Source of the DNA: JABCPE02 sp963521545
GTDB taxonomy: Bacteria > Bacteroidota > Bacteroidia > Flavobacteriales > Weeksellaceae
Direction of reading: 5' to 3'
DNA: 9,157 bases
Assembly: GCA_963521545.1 (NCBI GenBank)
Contig: CAUQVP010000074.1
Coordinates: 1 to 9,157, forward strand
A program made the position numbers and the translations under genes. Positions 6,910 to 9,157 of this stretch are shown here, piece by piece. The notes below the pieces were generated by a model, which searched no databases, was not told where the DNA came from, and was given only the letters and a program-made list of their open reading frames with translations. Each line of letters begins with the position of its first letter. The first letter of the stretch is position 1.

Positions 6910-7626
6910 CCAAAAAACTTTTTCCATAGCGTCCACCCCCACCGAAAGGGCATTTTTGGGAGTTTCGCCTATTTTTAGCCTATGGTCTTTCAGCCACCAG
7001 ATTTTATCTGAAAAATCTTTTGCCAGACGCCAGTCATGTGAAGAAAACAAAATAGTCTTATTTTTTTCTTTTGCTAATTTTTTCAAAAGATTTAGAATCA
7101 TCATTTTATTTTCTTCGTCTAGATATGTCGTAGGTTCATCCAAAATAATCATCGGCGTATTCTGTGCCAAAGCCCTTCCAATAAATGCTTTCTGAAGATT
7201 TCCATCGGATAGTTTTTTGAGTGGAAAATCTTTATACGAAGTCAAATTCAGACTGTCTATAATTTCCTCCACTTCCTGCAAATCATCAGAATTTAATTTA
7301 AAATAATATGGATAATGAATGTATTTCCCTAACGAAACTAAATCCATAACTGTATAGTTTTCAGGAACTTGAGTTTTAGAAAAAACCATAGAAATCCATT
7401 TTGGAATCTGCTCGGAAGAAACCGATTTTATTTCAGTTTCTTTAATCCAAACCTGCCCCTCCATCGGTGGAATCTGCCCCAAAATAGTCCTCATAAGGGT
7501 AGTTTTCCCAATGCCGTTATTCCCCACCAAAAGACAGACCTCACCAAGCGAAAGCTCCGCATCAATGGACGAAACCAAAGGCTCCCTGTAGCCTATTGCT
7601 AAGTTTTTTAATTCTAAAAAAGGCAT
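6898..7626 (-). CDS. ABC transporter ATP-binding protein, iron-chelate/cobalamin (FecE/BtuD-like) type
   Basis: This 242-residue cytoplasmic nucleotide-binding subunit would power a membrane permease. Motifs in order are Walker A GNNGIGKTT (35-43), a Q-loop area near 82-88 (FSKTQVP), an ABC signature that is degenerate as LSDGN (139-143) rather than LSGGQ, Walker B MIILDEP (159-165, catalytic E164), the D-loop YLD (168-170) and switch H197 in SSHDW. The segment TVMDLVSLGKYIHYPYYF (92-109) resembles the TVxELVxLGRYPH region of siderophore, heme and cobalamin importer ATPases, which suggests that class. No permease, binding protein or TonB receptor gene is adjacent; the start is 2 nt after the dusB stop, so it is probably co-transcribed with dusB. 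Substrate is unknown. An alternative is a repurposed non-transport ABC protein, but the single-domain architecture and family resemblance argue for transport. Confidence 0.88.
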   Translation of the reverse strand: MPFLELKNLAIGYREPLVSSIDAELSLGEVCLLVGNNGIGKTTLMRTILGQIPPMEGQVWIKETEIKSVSSEQIPKWISMVFSKTQVPENYTVMDLVSLGKYIHYPYYFKLNSDDLQEVEEIIDSLNLTSYKDFPLKKLSDGNLQKAFIGRALAQNTPMIILDEPTTYLDEENKMMILNLLKKLAKEKNKTILFSSHDWRLAKDFSDKIWWLKDHRLKIGETPKNALSVGVDAMEKVFWFVK

Positions 7627-7628
7627 AT

Positions 7629-8612
7629 TTATTCCTTATCCAGCTGAGTATAAATTTCCTCCAAAACGCTCTCCATTTCATGCATAGTAAGAACCTGCAA
7701 GAACTTGGTTCTATATTCCTTAAAATGCGGTATCCCTCGGAAATAATTGCTGTAATGCTGTCTCATCTCTATCAGTCCTGCTCTTTCGCCTTTCCATTCT
7801 GCTGACCATTCTGCATGCTGTCTTACAGCTTCCAGCCTGTCTTTTATCGTAGGCGGCGGTAGTTTTTCTCCCGTTTGGAAGAAATGTTTTATCTCGTTAA
7901 AAATCCATGGGTAGCCTATCGCCCCGCGCCCAATCATCATTCCGTCAATATTATATTTTTCTCTGTATTCCAGAGCTGTTTCTGGCGAATCTATATCACC
8001 ATTCCCAAAAATCGGGATTTCTATATTAGGATTGTTTTTGACTTTGCTAATGTACTCCCAGTCGGCTTTTCCTTTATACATCTGTGTTCTCGTTCTAGCA
8101 TGGATGGTAAGGGCTTTTATGCCCACTTCCTGCAATCTCTCCGCCACTTCCTCTATATTGATGCTTTCTGTATCCCAGCCCAGCCTAGTTTTTACCGTAA
8201 CTGGCAGTTCGGTAGAATTTACCACCGCTTTGGTGAGTTTTACCATCAAATCAATATCTTTCAAAACTCCTGCCCCAGCGCCTTTGCTGACCACCTTTTT
8301 CACAGGACAACCAAAATTGATATCCACCAAATCTGGCTGTACCGTTTCCACTATCTTGGCAGACATCGCCATCGCCTCCTCATCGCCCCCAAAAATCTGA
8401 ATCCCCACAGGTCTTTCGTAATCAAAAATATCCAGCTTTTTTTTGCTCTTTATCGCATCACGAATAAGCCCCTCGGATGAGATAAATTCTGAATACATCA
8501 GGTCTGCCCCATGCATCTTGCACAAACGGCGAAATGGCGGATCCGAGACATCTTCCATCGGCGCCAAAAGCAATGGAAAATCAGGAAGTTCTATTTTATC
8601 TATTTTCAACAT
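7629..8612 (-). CDS. dusB: tRNA-dihydrouridine synthase DusB
   Basis: DusB is a flavin enzyme that reduces specific uridines in the tRNA D-loop to dihydrouridine, using FMN and NADPH in the cytoplasm. The 327-residue length is typical. Visible motifs are APMEDVSDPPFR (17-28, FMN-binding start of the TIM barrel), INFGCPVKKV (98-107) with the catalytic C102, VKTRLGW (140-146), HARTRTQMYKGKADW (171-185), GNGDI (203-207) and MMIGRGAIGYPWIF (225-238, FMN phosphate binding). The C-terminal helical domain follows. The subtype DusB (NifR3-like) is preferred over DusA or DusC from the KGAGAG loop and overall pattern. The ATG at 8612 lies only 4 nt after a perfect TATCTTTG box, suggesting a leaderless or near-leaderless mRNA. 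It is the first gene of a unit that includes the ABC ATPase. Confidence 0.95.
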   Translation of the reverse strand: MLKIDKIELPDFPLLLAPMEDVSDPPFRRLCKMHGADLMYSEFISSEGLIRDAIKSKKKLDIFDYERPVGIQIFGGDEEAMAMSAKIVETVQPDLVDINFGCPVKKVVSKGAGAGVLKDIDLMVKLTKAVVNSTELPVTVKTRLGWDTESINIEEVAERLQEVGIKALTIHARTRTQMYKGKADWEYISKVKNNPNIEIPIFGNGDIDSPETALEYREKYNIDGMMIGRGAIGYPWIFNEIKHFFQTGEKLPPPTIKDRLEAVRQHAEWSAEWKGERAGLIEMRQHYSNYFRGIPHFKEYRTKFLQVLTMHEMESVLEEIYTQLDKE

Positions 8613-8616
8613 GTTG

Positions 8617-8624
8617 CAAAGATA
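8617..8624 (-). promoter_or_regulatory. Candidate -7 box (TATCTTTG) abutting the dusB start
   Basis: Minus-strand TATCTTTG matches TAnnTTTG and ends 4 nt before the dusB ATG (TATCTTTGCAACATG). With initiation expected about 5-7 nt past the box, the transcript would begin at or beside the start codon. No clear TTG -33 element is seen at the usual spacing. Confidence 0.5.
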
Positions 8625-8691
8625 GGCACAAAATGTTTTGGAATATTATTAAATTATGTTTAAATTTACAAAACCATCAGAAAATTTGGAT

Positions 8692-8725
8692 TTAATAGAC
8701 CTTAATAATAGAGAATTAAAGACCT
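8692..8725 (+). repeat. Short direct repeat (AGACCT in T/A-rich context) upstream of the micro-ORFs
   Basis: TTAATAGACCT (8692-8702) and ATTAAAGACCT (8715-8725) share AGACCT and similar flanks with a 23-nt period, about two helical turns. They lie about 55-90 nt upstream of the first small ORF, in a position where a dimeric regulator could bind. The repeat is short and could be chance in this composition. Confidence 0.3.
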
Positions 8726-8739
8726 AGAATAAATTTTTA

Positions 8740-8758
8740 TCTTGTTTTTATAACAAGA
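8740..8758 (+). promoter_or_regulatory. Small hairpin in the leader region of the micro-ORF pair
   Basis: TCTTGTT (8740-8746) and AACAAGA (8752-8758) form a perfect 7-bp inverted repeat with loop TTTAT, 22 nt before the first small ORF. A TATCTTGT sequence at 8739-8746 is a weak relative of the -7 consensus, so the repeat could be an operator over a promoter or a leader stem. Directly after it is a four-codon mini-ORF, M-K-K-T-stop (8764-8778), ending 2 nt before the next ATG. Confidence 0.3.
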
Positions 8759-8780
8759 ATTGCATGAAAAAAACTTAATA

Positions 8781-8912
8781 ATGGAAAAGAAAGATACACA
8801 TTTCAGAAGTGTAGTAAATACAATGACTATTCTCACTTTCTTATTTCTTTTATTTTATATATTTGAAAAAGGAGAAGTTTTAGGAAAAACTATCGCAAGA
8901 ATAGGCTTTTAG
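8781..8912 (+). CDS. Small single-pass membrane protein, 43 aa, unrecognised (micro-ORF 1)
   Basis: This 43-codon ORF starts ATG-GAA-AAG-AAA in an A-rich context favourable for Bacteroidota initiation. I do not recognise the product. It has a charged N-terminus (MEKKDTHFR), a hydrophobic stretch of about 18 residues (roughly 11-29, TMTILTFLFLLFYIF), and a basic tail GEVLGKTIARIGF. It has no cysteine, no lipobox and no signal-peptidase site, so it would stay in the membrane. Twenty-seven nucleotides after its TAG begins a second ORF of the same design, with a similar tail (G-K-T-I versus G-R-S-I, both ending near Gly plus an aromatic). It is transcribed away from dusB and toward a shared terminator. 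The repeated design and clean location between a promoter-like region and a terminator support a real gene, but at this length a chance ORF is possible. Confidence 0.5.
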   Translation: MEKKDTHFRSVVNTMTILTFLFLLFYIFEKGEVLGKTIARIGF

Positions 8913-8939
8913 ATAAAAAATTATTTAAATTTATATTTT

Positions 8940-9047
8940 ATGAAAAAGAAAAATAAAATTGGATACACTATTGTGCATGTTGTCATAATGCTTTTGGTGC
9001 TTGGAGAAATCGCAGAGTCTTTTGGTCGTAGTATAAAAGGTTGGTAA
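8940..9047 (+). CDS. Small single-pass membrane protein, 35 aa, unrecognised (micro-ORF 2)
   Basis: This 35-codon ORF opens with a poly-lysine start (MKKKNKIGY), followed by one hydrophobic segment (about 10-23, TIVHVVIMLLVLGE) and the tail IAESFGRSIKGW. Lys-rich start, single helix, Glu just after the helix, then F/L-G-K/R-S/T-I and a terminal Gly-aromatic mirror micro-ORF 1, suggesting ancient duplication or a shared constraint. There is no Shine-Dalgarno, but the upstream stretch is pure A/T, as usual here. The hairpin terminator begins 22 nt after its TAA, so it ends the transcription unit. Possible roles include a regulator of a membrane complex, a toxin-like peptide or a secreted membrane-active peptide; nothing in the sequence decides. 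Conservation in relatives is the key missing evidence. Confidence 0.5.
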   Translation: MKKKNKIGYTIVHVVIMLLVLGEIAESFGRSIKGW

Positions 9048-9068
9048 AGAAGATTTTTAAAGCAAATA

Positions 9069-9101
9069 TAAAAGCCTTACTTCACAAAAGTAAGACTTTT
9101 A
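9069..9101. terminator. Bidirectional hairpin terminator between convergent genes
   Basis: AAAAGCCTTACTT (9070-9082) pairs with AAGTAAGACTTTT (9088-9100) around the loop CACAA; the flanking T9069 and A9101 extend it to 14 positions. Both arms end in A/T runs, so it can act in both directions: after micro-ORF 2 (plus) and after the gene ending at 9109 (minus). The single imperfect position is C-A in plus-strand RNA but G-U in minus-strand RNA, so the fold is better for the minus transcript. Confidence 0.75.
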
Positions 9102-9108
9102 ATTTCAT

Positions 9109-9157
9109 TTACATTCCCAGACTTTTTCTTACTCTTTGGAGAGTTTCTTGGGCTACT
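9109..9157 (-). CDS. C-terminal end of a gene, possibly tryptophanyl-tRNA synthetase
   Basis: Reading from the right edge, the minus strand encodes VAQETLQRVRKSLGM then TAA, and a terminator follows 8 nt later. Tryptophan-tRNA ligases often end in an A-x-x-T-L/M-x-x-V-R-x-x-x-G pattern, which fits, but 15 residues cannot prove it and no catalytic motif is in the window. The coding nature is supported by the codon-like composition and the terminator position. The rest of the gene lies beyond the right edge. Confidence 0.55.
   Translation of the reverse strand, partial: VAQETLQRVRKSLGM

Noticed and set aside
7875..8480. 201-codon plus-strand open frame opposite dusB
   Set aside because: It is antisense to a strongly conserved dusB with catalytic motifs intact; its translation is rich in F, H, R and Y with no recognisable pattern, as expected for a shadow frame.
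1..9157. CRISPR array, insertion sequence, prophage or tRNA/rRNA genes
   Set aside because: No regularly spaced repeats, transposase or integrase motifs, terminal inverted repeats or tRNA-like cloverleaf sequence were seen on either strand.

Overview
This window looks like chromosomal DNA of a low-GC member of Bacteroidota, most likely class Flavobacteriia and perhaps the Weeksellaceae (Chryseobacterium/Riemerella-like). The evidence is the A/T-rich sequence, the near absence of Shine-Dalgarno sequences, at least four -7 promoter boxes of the Bacteroidota type TAnnTTTG, a type III glutamine synthetase at the left edge, and the protein style of the mre genes. The genus is an inference; nothing in the window fixes it.

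Layout, left to right. At 1-133 is the N-terminal end of a glutamine synthetase III gene (minus strand, cut by the window edge), followed by a short intergenic with a -7 box and a run of eight C (G8 on the transcribed sense). From 5821 down to 240 runs the complete cell-elongation operon in the order mreB-mreC-mreD-mrdA(PBP2)-rodA, all on the minus strand, with gaps or overlaps of 14, -8, -4 and 3 nt. From 8612 down to 6013 lie dusB, an ABC transporter ATPase (2 nt after dusB) and a six-transmembrane voltage-gated-type potassium channel with a C-terminal zinc ribbon. The channel has its own promoter candidate and an intrinsic terminator that overlaps its last codons.

The region 8613-9108 is the least explained. 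It holds two tandem plus-strand small ORFs of 43 and 35 codons. Each has a charged N-terminus, one hydrophobic segment and a similar C-terminal motif, roughly G-[KR]-[ST]-I-x(1-3)-G-[FW]. They run convergently into a minus-strand gene of which only the last 15 codons are present (possibly trpS), with a hairpin terminator between them.

How the genes work together. MreB filaments, MreC, MreD, the transpeptidase PBP2 and the glycosyltransferase RodA form the elongasome that builds lateral peptidoglycan; tight spacing suggests co-expression in stoichiometric amounts. PBP2 appears to begin at a TTG that overlaps the mreD stop. DusB modifies tRNA, the ATPase is of the iron-chelate/cobalamin uptake type but has no permease beside it, and the channel is an independent unit. 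Most of the window is conserved housekeeping DNA. The best candidate for something undescribed is the pair of micro-ORFs at the right end.
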